Assembly (NCBI RefSeq): GCF_034531395.1 | Contig: NZ_JARVCO010000002.1 | Location: 682,001-746,000 of the forward strand | From: Pontiella agarivorans | GTDB lineage: Bacteria; Verrucomicrobiota; Kiritimatiellia; Kiritimatiellales; Pontiellaceae | DNA: 64,000 nt | Reading direction: 5' to 3' | Part shown: piece by piece, positions 17,939 to 27,756 of the stretch | How positions within the stretch are numbered: position 1 is the first letter of the stretch | Layout: each line of letters opens with the position of its first letter | Notes under the pieces: generated by a model | The model's input: the letters and a program-made list of their open reading frames with translations, nothing else | Databases searched by the model: none | What the model was told of the DNA's origin: nothing | Program-made: the position numbers and the translations under genes

Positions 17939-20055
17939 GACAGGTTCCATTGTTTGGATGACGGCAGGCTGATTTCAATGCTCGTTCCGGTTCCGGGGGT
18001 ACTGCGGATTGTCAATTTTGCGCGAAGGCGGGCGGCCCGTTCGTGCATGCCCTGAATGCCGAAACGGTTTGTATTTTGGGTGACATCAAAGCCGCAGCCA
18101 TCATCCTGAATCCATAGACGCAATTCATCGGGTTTAAATGATAACAGAATTTGAACCTGCTTCGGAGCGCCATGACGCAAGGCATTCGTTGCAGCCTCTC
18201 GTGCAATCAATAGAAGATTACGTTCTGCTTCCGCTTTCAGTCTGAACGGAAGGCCTTCTGCAGAAAAACGGACCGCAGCTTCGCTCTCTTCATTCAGAGC
18301 GAGGGTCATATCCATGAGGGCTTCGGACAGGGTCATGGTTTCTAAAATTCCGCCACGGAGATCATGGATCGCACTTCTGGACTCGGCGCTGCAGTGTTCC
18401 AGCATGTGCTGTGCAAGCTCAAGGGTTTGCCGAAGGACTTCGGTGTCGACCGGGTCGGTGGTTTCCAGCATACGTTGTCCGCTGCGCATTTGAAGTGCGG
18501 CACCAACCAGTCCCTGATCGAGATTATCGTGCAGTTCCCGTGCAATGCGCTGGCGTTCATCCATTACCGCGGCTTTCTGAATCTGTTGAGATATGATTCG
18601 GGTCTGGCGGCTGACGGTGCGGCGCAGGAGCGATACCCAGAGGAGGCAGAAGCCGGCCAGCACAAAAACAGATAGCGATAAAGCGACTAACTTTTGTGTG
18701 GTCCACCAGGGGGCTTTTTTTAAGATGATGACGTCATCGGCATTTCTGAGTTGAAGAGAAAAATGATCGGCCAATACGCGCCACTGTTCTTCAGGATGCT
18801 GTTTCAGTAGGCATATGCCGGTAAGCATCAGTGTTGCCCCGGGCTTTACTGCTGATCCGACGGTATAACGGGCAGGCAGGATGGCTTCGAAGCGATAGTT
18901 GCCGGATCGGCACAGCAGGGTGGTCTGCTGCATATTCTGATCAGAAGGGCGCTTGATATCCAGTAGCCGGGCATGAAGAGAAACCAGCTCTGCGTTGTAT
19001 TTATCGCTGAGCTCCTGCTCGAGTTTCATGGTTTTGGGTTGGGGAGAATCCGTCGATGTCTGTTCAACCTCAAGGGTGCGTGCACGGAAGGCCGGTCCGA
19101 TCGGCTTCGGCCAGACATAGCCTTCCAGCAGCACCCGGTCTCCAACGCGTACATCAGGATCCGATAAGAGGCTGGCCTGCAGGCTGGCCTGTTCACCGCG
19201 AAGGGTAAGCGTGCGGCCGAGGACTGACGTTACGGTTCCATGGATGCGCACCGGATTGTTGTTGTTGAAACCGATGCGCATGAGTTCATGGATGGGGATG
19301 ATGGCGGTTCCTTTCTCCGGTTTCAGTTGATCGGAAAGAATGAAATCATCCGCCGAATTGACAAAAAAGACGCGCCCGGCAACCTGTCGGTTCTCATTAT
19401 AAAGCGTGCCGACGACGGCATTGAACGAAACCTGCTGAAGCATTTTGTCGGATAGTTTTTCTTCCGTTTCAGGGGAGTACGGCATCTGCAGGGCATAGCG
19501 CAGGTTGTCCTGTTCCAGTTCGATGACAATATTTTCAGTAACGACGATGGTCCGTTTCATGGAAATCAACCGTCCGCTGACCGATACCCAGTCGCAATCA
19601 ATGACAGTGGAATAGAGTTCTTTTGATGAAAAGGGTCGGGCATTAGGTAACGGTTTTCTGCCCGTGATTTCGATGGTTTCCGCATAAATGGAGGGGGCAA
19701 ATCCTCCCGGAGTGGAATAGCCCTGAATGCGAACGATTTGCCCCGGAACAATCTTTTGCAGTGTTTTTTTATGCTGAGGCGCATTCACATAGATTCCCTC
19801 GCGGCCGTCGAAGAGAAAAAGGCCGTTGCCCATATGATTCCGGGTCACTTGGGCTTCAATGTTCACGGGTTGCTTCCGGGCCGCGGTTTCCGGGCTCAGG
19901 TGTTTGATTGCGGAGATGGTCTTAAGCGGGGAGGTCGCATAGGCTATGCCGGCGAAACACACAAATGCGATAATGGCGAAGGTCTTGAGGATTCCCGAAA
20001 TTGTCAGCGATCTATTCACAGCAACTATATTTGCGGAATGCAAATTCAGATACAA
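17935..20055 (-). CDS. NarL-type sensor histidine kinase with OB-like extracytoplasmic region
   Basis: About 706 residues. An N-terminal membrane helix (TFAIIAFVCFAGIAYA) precedes a ~400-residue exported region with several OB-fold-like segments: one near LSPETAARKQPVNIEAQVTR, one near NPVRIHGTVTSVLGRTL, probably more. A second helix (LVALSLSVFVLAGFCLLWV) leads to a HisKA_3 domain with the phospho-acceptor histidine in RIARELHDNLDQG (about H509) and an HATPase with the N-box EAATNALRHG and DDGCGF. The frame begins at TTG 20055; GTG 20019 is an equally plausible start and no ATG is nearby, so the N-terminus is uncertain. Kinases of this layout are common in Verrucomicrobia and relatives. The ligand is unknown. 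Confidence 0.9.
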   Translation of the reverse strand: MYLNLHSANIVAVNRSLTISGILKTFAIIAFVCFAGIAYATSPLKTISAIKHLSPETAARKQPVNIEAQVTRNHMGNGLFLFDGREGIYVNAPQHKKTLQKIVPGQIVRIQGYSTPGGFAPSIYAETIEITGRKPLPNARPFSSKELYSTVIDCDWVSVSGRLISMKRTIVVTENIVIELEQDNLRYALQMPYSPETEEKLSDKMLQQVSFNAVVGTLYNENRQVAGRVFFVNSADDFILSDQLKPEKGTAIIPIHELMRIGFNNNNPVRIHGTVTSVLGRTLTLRGEQASLQASLLSDPDVRVGDRVLLEGYVWPKPIGPAFRARTLEVEQTSTDSPQPKTMKLEQELSDKYNAELVSLHARLLDIKRPSDQNMQQTTLLCRSGNYRFEAILPARYTVGSAVKPGATLMLTGICLLKQHPEEQWRVLADHFSLQLRNADDVIILKKAPWWTTQKLVALSLSVFVLAGFCLLWVSLLRRTVSRQTRIISQQIQKAAVMDERQRIARELHDNLDQGLVGAALQMRSGQRMLETTDPVDTEVLRQTLELAQHMLEHCSAESRSAIHDLRGGILETMTLSEALMDMTLALNEESEAAVRFSAEGLPFRLKAEAERNLLLIAREAATNALRHGAPKQVQILLSFKPDELRLWIQDDGCGFDVTQNTNRFGIQGMHERAARLRAKLTIRSTPGTGTSIEISLPSSKQWNLS

Positions 20056-20170
20056 GTTTTCAGATGATGATCCCGCCGTAAAGGATACATCCTTTAGGAT
20101 ACTAGAATTGCGGTTTGACTGAATCTAGTTTGTTCCTTTGCTTGGATCAAATAAGTACAGGACGGACGAG
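20056..20170. promoter_or_regulatory. Divergent control region between kinase and Fn3-propeller gene
   Basis: A 115-base intergenic region serves two divergent genes. AAAGGAT (20080-20086) and ATCCTTT (20089-20095) form a tight inverted repeat, and GGATAC occurs twice, at 20083 and 20097, fourteen bases apart. ACTAGA (20101-20106) and TCTAGT (20124-20129) form a second inverted repeat. Such paired repeats suit a NarL-type regulator, possibly the neighbouring one. AGGA at 20159-20162 is the ribosome site for ATG 20171. Confidence 0.45.
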
Positions 20171-22549
20171 ATGAAAAATAAACTAATTTTAGGGCTGTTG
20201 TGCGGAGCTGCGCTGGGCGGGGCTTCGCGAGCGAATGTAACTCTGGTCGGCAGTGATATTCCGAACAGGAGCGTGATGGATGGCGATTTTGAGTCCTTTC
20301 GCGCAAACTGGCGGTGGCCGGAGCCGTCGTCCGACTGGGTCGTTGAAATCGTAAAAGGCGGTGGAAGGGCCGGTTTTGCAGAGCGGTCTATGATGATAAA
20401 CGGTCCTCTGGAAGCCACGTTTGAAAGTCGGGTGCTGGATCATACCGCGGTCAAATCGCTGAATAAAGAGGATGTGCTGCACTGGCGTTTTTCATCGAAT
20501 ACGGAATATCCCTGTGACGGCCGGGTTACGTTGGCGTTGGTTTTCGGAGATGATGAACGGGTGGTTGCGTCGCGGGTGAAGGTGCCGAACGGACCGGATG
20601 AACCGAAGACCTATGAAGGGTTTTATACGCTGACTGCGGCGGATGCCCGGCAGGGAATGCCCCGGCTGAAATTCACACTGGAATCGACACATGGTATTAT
20701 TGTGTATGTTCACTGGGTGGATCTGAAACTCCTGAAATCCGAACCTGTTCAATTGGCGGCCAATGCGGTTGCAGAAGGGATTGAACTGTCGTGGAACCGC
20801 CCGGTTTTTTCTTCCGGTGTTACGATATACCGAAGCGAAAATGAACGGGCCGGATTTACGAAAGTCGCTGAAGATATTGAAGGTACGCACTGGACCGATT
20901 CCTCGATTATCAACGGCAGGGAATATTTTTATGTGCTGAAACGGGGAGATGCCGTTGCGGAGATTTCCAGTGTTCGGAAAATAGATTCAGTTCCCCCCGC
21001 CGCCCCCTTAGATCTTAAGGCTTTTGGTGAAGACTGGGTGGTGAACCTGTATTGGAAAACGAACGATCGTGATATTGCTTTTTACCGGGTTTATCGTGAT
21101 ACCGGCGATGGGCTGCAGTGTATTGCGCAGCATGTCGGAGGGGAACATTTTGAAGATATGCTGCCGGAGAAGGGCGCTGAAAACCGTTATGCAGTGAAAG
21201 CGGTGGATCACAGTGGTAATGAAGGTCCGTTCTCAGGAATTGTTTCGGCACATGTTAAAGCTGTCCGGGGCGCTTCGTTCAGTGATCTGATTCTGAAAAT
21301 GCCCATTCATAAACAGTTGCGTAATGATGTTTGGGGTGCGGATAATGTGCGTCCGCGCGATCCGGATAACGGAATAGAGGATTCGTTCTGGAGTTACTGG
21401 GGCGGCAAGGCGATTGAAGAAAACGGGAAATACCATCTGAATGTGGTGCGCTGGCAGGAAGGACATCGTAAAGGGCATTGGGCTTGGCCGGAATCTACTG
21501 TGGCCTATGCGGTTTCCGACCATCCGGCAGGGCCGTATGAGGTGGTTCGGGATCGGTCGTATGACTATAAAAAAGGACTGGGTCATAATGCCAATATCAT
21601 TCCGCTGAATGACGGCACCTATGCGATGTATGCACTGGTTGACTGGAAGCCGACGATCTTTACGTCGGTATCGATGGCCGGTCCCTGGAAACTGCTGGGG
21701 GAAATGAAGGTGAATGTTCCTGCAAATTATAAGAACGCCTATCGGCTGCAACGGAATCTTTCCGGCGTTCAGTGTGATGACGGAAGCTTTCTCTTTGTCA
21801 CTAAGGCGGGTGCGATGATTCGCAGTACGCAGGGCATTCTGGGTCCTTATGATGTGGTAAGCGGGATTACGCAGGAGAATGAGACGATTCCTCAGAAATA
21901 TCGGCATTCAAATTATGAAGATCCGACCATGTGGTATGACGGGGTGCAGTATCATATGATGATTAATGCCTTCCTGGATTACCGTGCTGTCTATCTGCGC
22001 TCGCCGGACGGGATTCACTGGAAGTATGAAGACGGCCTGGCTTATACGCCGACCTGTACGGTCTATGAAGATGGAACCCGCACATTCTGGTATAAAGTGG
22101 AACGGCCGAATGTGATTCAGGATGAATATGGCCGGGCCACTCACCTCCAATTGGCGGCAATCGATGTGCCGAAAGCGGATGATTACGGAAACGACCGCCA
22201 TAGCTCAAAGCATCTGATTATTCCGCTGACGGTTTATAAACGTTTGACGATGCTGAATAAAGAGCCGGTAAACGCAGAAACAAAAGAGGTTCGTGTGCTG
22301 ATGCATTCTGAAGAAGGCTTCGATGCCAGGACCGACCTCGATTTTAAATCGCTTCGCTTCGGAGCTTCGGAAGCGGTTAATTTCGGGGGCGGAGCAAAAT
22401 TGAAACGAACGCTGAAACATAAAGACGGGCTGATACTGATCTTCGGGGAAGGTAATGAAATCAGCGATAAAAACTTTGTTGGAAAACTGATTGGTCAAAC
22501 CAAAGAAAGCAAGCTGGTCGTCGGCTATTCGAAGCTGGTTTCGGAATAG
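20171..22549 (+). CDS. Secreted Fn3-containing propeller glycoside hydrolase (GH43/GH117-like)
   Basis: 792 residues from the ATG at 20171 (an upstream TTG at 20138 lacks a ribosome site). Order: Sec leader; a jelly-roll-like domain (about 20-190); two fibronectin-III-like domains (about 195-285 and 288-375, with [20 protein letters not shown] and [17 protein letters not shown]); then a five-bladed propeller (about 385-700) with [60 protein letters not shown] and [17 protein letters not shown]. The fold resembles that of 5053 but the domain set is larger. It probably acts on galactan- or fucan-type glycans. The downstream DUF5703 gene follows after 11 bases. Confidence 0.75.
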   Translation: MKNKLILGLLCGAALGGASRANVTLVGSDIPNRSVMDGDFESFRANWRWPEPSSDWVVEIVKGGGRAGFAERSMMINGPLEATFESRVLDHTAVKSLNKEDVLHWRFSSNTEYPCDGRVTLALVFGDDERVVASRVKVPNGPDEPKTYEGFYTLTAADARQGMPRLKFTLESTHGIIVYVHWVDLKLLKSEPVQLAANAVAEGIELSWNRPVFSSGVTIYRSENERAGFTKVAEDIEGTHWTDSSIINGREYFYVLKRGDAVAEISSVRKIDSVPPAAPLDLKAFGEDWVVNLYWKTNDRDIAFYRVYRDTGDGLQCIAQHVGGEHFEDMLPEKGAENRYAVKAVDHSGNEGPFSGIVSAHVKAVRGASFSDLILKMPIHKQLRNDVWGADNVRPRDPDNGIEDSFWSYWGGKAIEENGKYHLNVVRWQEGHRKGHWAWPESTVAYAVSDHPAGPYEVVRDRSYDYKKGLGHNANIIPLNDGTYAMYALVDWKPTIFTSVSMAGPWKLLGEMKVNVPANYKNAYRLQRNLSGVQCDDGSFLFVTKAGAMIRSTQGILGPYDVVSGITQENETIPQKYRHSNYEDPTMWYDGVQYHMMINAFLDYRAVYLRSPDGIHWKYEDGLAYTPTCTVYEDGTRTFWYKVERPNVIQDEYGRATHLQLAAIDVPKADDYGNDRHSSKHLIIPLTVYKRLTMLNKEPVNAETKEVRVLMHSEEGFDARTDLDFKSLRFGASEAVNFGGGAKLKRTLKHKDGLILIFGEGNEISDKNFVGKLIGQTKESKLVVGYSKLVSE

Positions 22550-22560
22550 CTGTAAATAAA

Positions 22561-25002
22561 ATGGTAATGGTTATGAGGTTTTTCGGGGCTCTTATCGGTG
22601 TGCTGATCAGTAGTTCGGCGAGGGCGAATTTGGAGTGGCTGGACGAGTTTAATGTGGTGTGGGACTCGCAGAGTGCAAATTCGGGCGAGTCGATGCCGTG
22701 TGGCGGCGGGGATATCGGGCTTAATGTCTGGGTGGAGGATGGCGATCTGCTTTTTTATATTGAGCGCAGTGGCAATATTGATGAAAACGATCAGTTGCTG
22801 AAAACCGGCAGGGTTCGGATTCAGATGGAGCCGAATCCTTTTTCCGCTGACGGGAAAGATCTTTCATTCAGACAGGAGCTGGATCTGAAAACGGGCAGTG
22901 TACTGATTACCGGCAGGTCGGATGAGAACAACGCGGATATCCGGGTATGGGTGGAGGTGTGTCGCCCGGTCGTTCATGTCGAGCTGGATACGGAAAAGAA
23001 GTCTGAAATCACGGCATCGTTTGAGTCGTGGCGGAATCAGAAACAGCTCATTCCGAAAGGAGACGGGCGGGATTATAATCGCTGGGCGATGTATGGATAC
23101 TGTACGTATAACGGTGACGTATTCTCCTATCCGGATCAGGTGGATTTTGCTGAGGGCGGGGTATTGTTTTTTCATCAGAACTGCGGTGATGATCTGATTG
23201 AAAAAGAAATTGCACTTCAGCGTCTGGACGGGGTTATCGATCAGATGTATCTGCCGACGAAGAACCGTATTTTCGGCGGGGTGATGCTGGGGAATAATCT
23301 GGCTTCATCAGATGTTACGGGCGGGAGCTATGTCTTTACGCCTTATAAGGCGTGGAATCTGAAGAGTGTCAAGCCGGTGAGGCAGCATCATATCCGGTTA
23401 GTTCTGCATACCGAACAGACTGAACATCGGGACAAATGGATGGCCGGTCTCCGGAAAAGCACGGCGGAGGTTTCCGGGGTCTGGGAGAGGAATGTTCAGT
23501 GGTGGAGGGATTTCTGGAACCGGAGTCATATCATCATTAATAAGGGCCGGGGAGCGGATGATAAGGGCTGGCAGGTCGGGCGGAATTATCAGCTGATGCG
23601 CTATATGCTGGCGAGTAATGCCTTCGGCGAATTTCCAATACATTTCAATGGCGGTCTTTTCATCTATGACCATTTTTATGTGGATGGGAAGCGGGGGATG
23701 AATCCCGCATTCTATAATGCGGATTACCGGAAGTGGGGGGCGTGGACAGGAATGAACCAGCGGCTGGTTCACTGGCCTATGCTTAAAAGCGGTGATTTTG
23801 AAATGATGCTCCCTCAGTTCGAATACTATCGGAAAAACCTGCGTAATGCCCAGTTGCGCAATGAGGTGTCGTTCGGCATTAAAGGGTGTTCTTTTGCGGA
23901 ACAGATCAATAGTGCAGGACTGCCGAACGGCTATCACTACGGTTGGGAGCCGCCGTTCGGTACGCGCAATCCGGAGCATGAGGTCGGTATGCAGTATCAT
24001 CACACGCACTATTTTCATACCCAGCTGGAGTTCGCTTTCATGATGCATGAATGGTACCGGTTCACCGGTGCGGATATTTCGCCCTATATTCCGTTTATGA
24101 AAGATGCGGTTATTTTTCATTTTGAATATCACAGAATGCTGCAGCGCCGCCGGACCGGCCGGGACTGGGATGAAAACGGCAGGTTGGTCATGAAAGGGAT
24201 GCAGGCTACTGAAACCTATAAGACGGGAACGAATCCGATTCTGGAAGCGGCCGCATTGCGGAAAAATCTGGAGGCTCTTTTTGCGCTGCCCGATAAATGG
24301 GTCAGCAAAAAGGAGAAAGAGCTGTTTCGGGATTGGGCCGCCCGCGTTCCTGAGTTGAATTTCCGCATGCGCAACGGGCATCGGACGCTCTCACCGCTTC
24401 TGGAGGAGAAGCCGTCGAGTCGGTTGTGCAACCGGGAGCTTGCTCAGCTTTATCCGGTTTTTCCGTATGGGATCTATGCGCTGGGGTTGCCTGGTTTGGA
24501 TACTGCTGTTTATACATGGAAATATGGGCTGGATCCTGCGGGGGATACCTATCTGGGGAAAGAGTTCGGTATAAACGGCTATCCTCAGCGAGAGGCGTGG
24601 TGGGGCTGGGGGCAGCAGGTGCCTATGCTGGCCCGTATGGGCCTGAGTCATGAGTCAAAAGAGTATATCGTGAAAAAAATGAGTGATGCAATGGGAGATC
24701 CTCGCTCCGGCAACTTTAAAGCACGGTTTCCTGCCTTTTGGGGACCGGGCTATGGTTGCATGCCCTCGATGGAATGGGGGGGCGTCGGGATGGTTGGTCT
24801 GCAGGAGATGTGTCTGCAGACGATTGCCAAAGACGGCCGGGAGATCCGGATGCTGCCCGCCTGGCCTGCAGATTGGGATGTGGATTTTAAGCTGCATGCG
24901 CCGGGCCGAACGATCGTTGAATGCGTGTTTTCAGATGGTGCTCTGCAGTGGCAGCAGGTAACGCCTTTATTGCGCCAGGCTGATGTTGTTATCGGACAGT
25001 AG
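22561..25002 (+). CDS. Secreted DUF5703 protein (GH95-like fold)
   Basis: 813 residues with a short Sec leader. FNVVWDSQSANSGESMPCGG and DIGLNVWVEDGDLLFYIERS are the signature of the DUF5703 N-terminal domain. The remainder is alpha-helical in parts and resembles the six-hairpin glycosidases of the GH95 (alpha-L-fucosidase/galactosidase) type: NYQLMRYMLASNAFGEFPIHFNGG, MNQRLVHWPMLKSGDFEMM, HPFWGPGYG-like and TIAKDGREIRMLPAWP. Activity of the family is not established to my knowledge. Three ATGs (22561, 22567, 22573) are in frame and the ribosome site is weak, so the exact start is open. It lies in an operon with the Fn3-propeller gene. Confidence 0.82.
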   Translation: MVMVMRFFGALIGVLISSSARANLEWLDEFNVVWDSQSANSGESMPCGGGDIGLNVWVEDGDLLFYIERSGNIDENDQLLKTGRVRIQMEPNPFSADGKDLSFRQELDLKTGSVLITGRSDENNADIRVWVEVCRPVVHVELDTEKKSEITASFESWRNQKQLIPKGDGRDYNRWAMYGYCTYNGDVFSYPDQVDFAEGGVLFFHQNCGDDLIEKEIALQRLDGVIDQMYLPTKNRIFGGVMLGNNLASSDVTGGSYVFTPYKAWNLKSVKPVRQHHIRLVLHTEQTEHRDKWMAGLRKSTAEVSGVWERNVQWWRDFWNRSHIIINKGRGADDKGWQVGRNYQLMRYMLASNAFGEFPIHFNGGLFIYDHFYVDGKRGMNPAFYNADYRKWGAWTGMNQRLVHWPMLKSGDFEMMLPQFEYYRKNLRNAQLRNEVSFGIKGCSFAEQINSAGLPNGYHYGWEPPFGTRNPEHEVGMQYHHTHYFHTQLEFAFMMHEWYRFTGADISPYIPFMKDAVIFHFEYHRMLQRRRTGRDWDENGRLVMKGMQATETYKTGTNPILEAAALRKNLEALFALPDKWVSKKEKELFRDWAARVPELNFRMRNGHRTLSPLLEEKPSSRLCNRELAQLYPVFPYGIYALGLPGLDTAVYTWKYGLDPAGDTYLGKEFGINGYPQREAWWGWGQQVPMLARMGLSHESKEYIVKKMSDAMGDPRSGNFKARFPAFWGPGYGCMPSMEWGGVGMVGLQEMCLQTIAKDGREIRMLPAWPADWDVDFKLHAPGRTIVECVFSDGALQWQQVTPLLRQADVVIGQ

Positions 25003-25022
25003 CTTTTTCCGGTTTTCGAAAT

Positions 25023-25847
25023 TTACGATTCGCAATTTCCGGAATTCGGTTCCGTCGGCTTCTGCGGTTCTTCCGGCTGGTTTGGTCTGGGTTCGCGATC
25101 GCGATAGGCTGCGGGAGCGAGGCCCATTCTTTTTTTAAATGCTTTTGAAAAATGAAAACGATCATTGAAACCGGTGTGCTCGGCGATCAGATCGATCGGT
25201 ATGGTATCGCGCGTCAGCAGATCGCACGCCCAGGCGATGCGGGAATCCATGAGCCAGGCATAGGGTGTTGATCCGGTCTCTTTTTTAAACAGCCGGATGA
25301 AGGCCCCTTTGCTGAGGCCGACTTTTTCTGCGACATATTCCAGATCGATCCGCTGGCGAATGTGATCGCAGAAAAATTTCATGGCTTCCTCAATACGTTC
25401 ATCCAGCGTTTCGGATTGTATATCTTTTTCAGGAATCCGGGTCAGGCAGATCGCTGTAAGCGCTGTGGCATACATGGCACCGCTCGCCGTTAGAAATCGG
25501 GGATAGGGTCGGGTTTCACGCAGCGTTTGCTTCAGCAGTTTCAGGAGCAGATCATTCAATGGTACGGCATAAATCCGGGTTGCTGCACGGTCGTACGGTT
25601 CCGAGGCATGGAAATGAATGCCGAGCTGTTTCGGATTGTTTTCTGACATAGCCCGGAAGGAAAGTCGCGGCGGTGAAAGATAGATCCGGTCCGGTGACAT
25701 ATCGACTTTTTCATGACGGGTAATCACCCGGGCTCCGGGAGTTTCATTATAGAACAATCTCCACGTAGTACCGTAATAAGTGGTTCCATCCCAATAAGGG
25801 GCAATATGCTGATATACGCCGTAATGGAGAGTGATCTGAGTATTCAT
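25023..25847 (-). CDS. AraC-family transcriptional regulator
   Basis: 274 residues. The N-terminal ~150 residues are a cupin-like ligand domain (ITLHYGVYQHIAPYWDGTTY, RIYLSPPRLSFRAM). The C-terminal HTH pair is clear: IDLEYVAEKVGLSKGAFIRL with FKKETGSTPYAWLMDSRI, then IPIDLIAEHTGFNDRFHFSK with AFKKRMGLAPAAYR. The tail is rich in P, E and Q. It is divergent from the GH29 gene, and a repeat-rich 137-base region separates them, so it most likely controls that gene and perhaps the sulfatases beyond. The inducer is probably a sugar (inference). Confidence 0.93.
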   Translation of the reverse strand: MNTQITLHYGVYQHIAPYWDGTTYYGTTWRLFYNETPGARVITRHEKVDMSPDRIYLSPPRLSFRAMSENNPKQLGIHFHASEPYDRAATRIYAVPLNDLLLKLLKQTLRETRPYPRFLTASGAMYATALTAICLTRIPEKDIQSETLDERIEEAMKFFCDHIRQRIDLEYVAEKVGLSKGAFIRLFKKETGSTPYAWLMDSRIAWACDLLTRDTIPIDLIAEHTGFNDRFHFSKAFKKRMGLAPAAYRDREPRPNQPEEPQKPTEPNSGNCES

Positions 25848-25984
25848 AGGTTCCGTTAATGTACACCGGAATCGATGAAATGTAATCTGAATGTTTATAT
25901 TTTACATATATGTGAGCGTTTTATACATAGCGTGATCCGGCCGTGACGCACATATTTTATACCTCTAACAGAAGGAAGGTTGAT
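25848..25984. promoter_or_regulatory. Divergent AraC/fucosidase control region
   Basis: The region is AT-rich and holds ACATATATGT (25904-25913, a perfect palindrome), TATGT (25909) facing ACATA (25925), and ATGTAA (about 25880) facing TTACAT (25902). These overlapping inverted repeats are good candidates for AraC binding. AGAAGGAAGG (25970-25979) is the strong ribosome site of the fucosidase gene. Confidence 0.5.
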
Positions 25985-27481
<1,497 letters not shown>

Positions 27482-27602
27482 AAATGATTTTCCGCCCCGG
27501 ACTCTCGGCACACGATGCGGTGCTGAAGGCGCGGGACAGTAAACGCGGGTGATCAAATCGACAGACGGCGTGGTTTACGCAGATTATTCCGTCTGGGAGC
27601 AT

Positions 27603-27641
27603 ACAGGCATAGCTGTTTGGATAAACGGCTATGCCTGTTTT
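27603..27641 (+). terminator. Strong intrinsic terminator after the fucosidase
   Basis: CAGGCATAGC (27604-27613) pairs perfectly with GCTATGCCTG (27628-27637), GTTT/AAAC pair inside the loop, and TTTT follows. It lies 120 bases past the fucosidase stop. The 27482-27600 stretch contains a possible decayed coding segment (see findings). Confidence 0.85.
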
Positions 27642-27703
27642 ATTGAAGCAGGCCATTTTCATAGCCTTTTAGTCAGGTCTTTTTTATTCCAAAAAAGGGA
27701 AGA

Positions 27704-27715
27704 GTGAACGTTACC
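27704..27715 (+). promoter_or_regulatory. LacI/CcpA-like operator upstream of the sulfatase cluster
   Basis: GTGAACGTTACC is centred on CG and shares the AACGTT core and TGxxAACGTTxxC pattern with sites at 55702, 59622 and 63281. It lies about 42 bases upstream of the first sulfatase start (27757). Confidence 0.45.
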
Positions 27716-27756
27716 TTTTTCAAGATGTGAAATATTCATTATTCAGGAGAGGACGT

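Noticed and set aside
23398-24381. Minus-strand open frame of 327 codons opposite the DUF5703 gene
   Set aside because: Antisense shadow of a well-supported gene; no motifs and no ribosome site.
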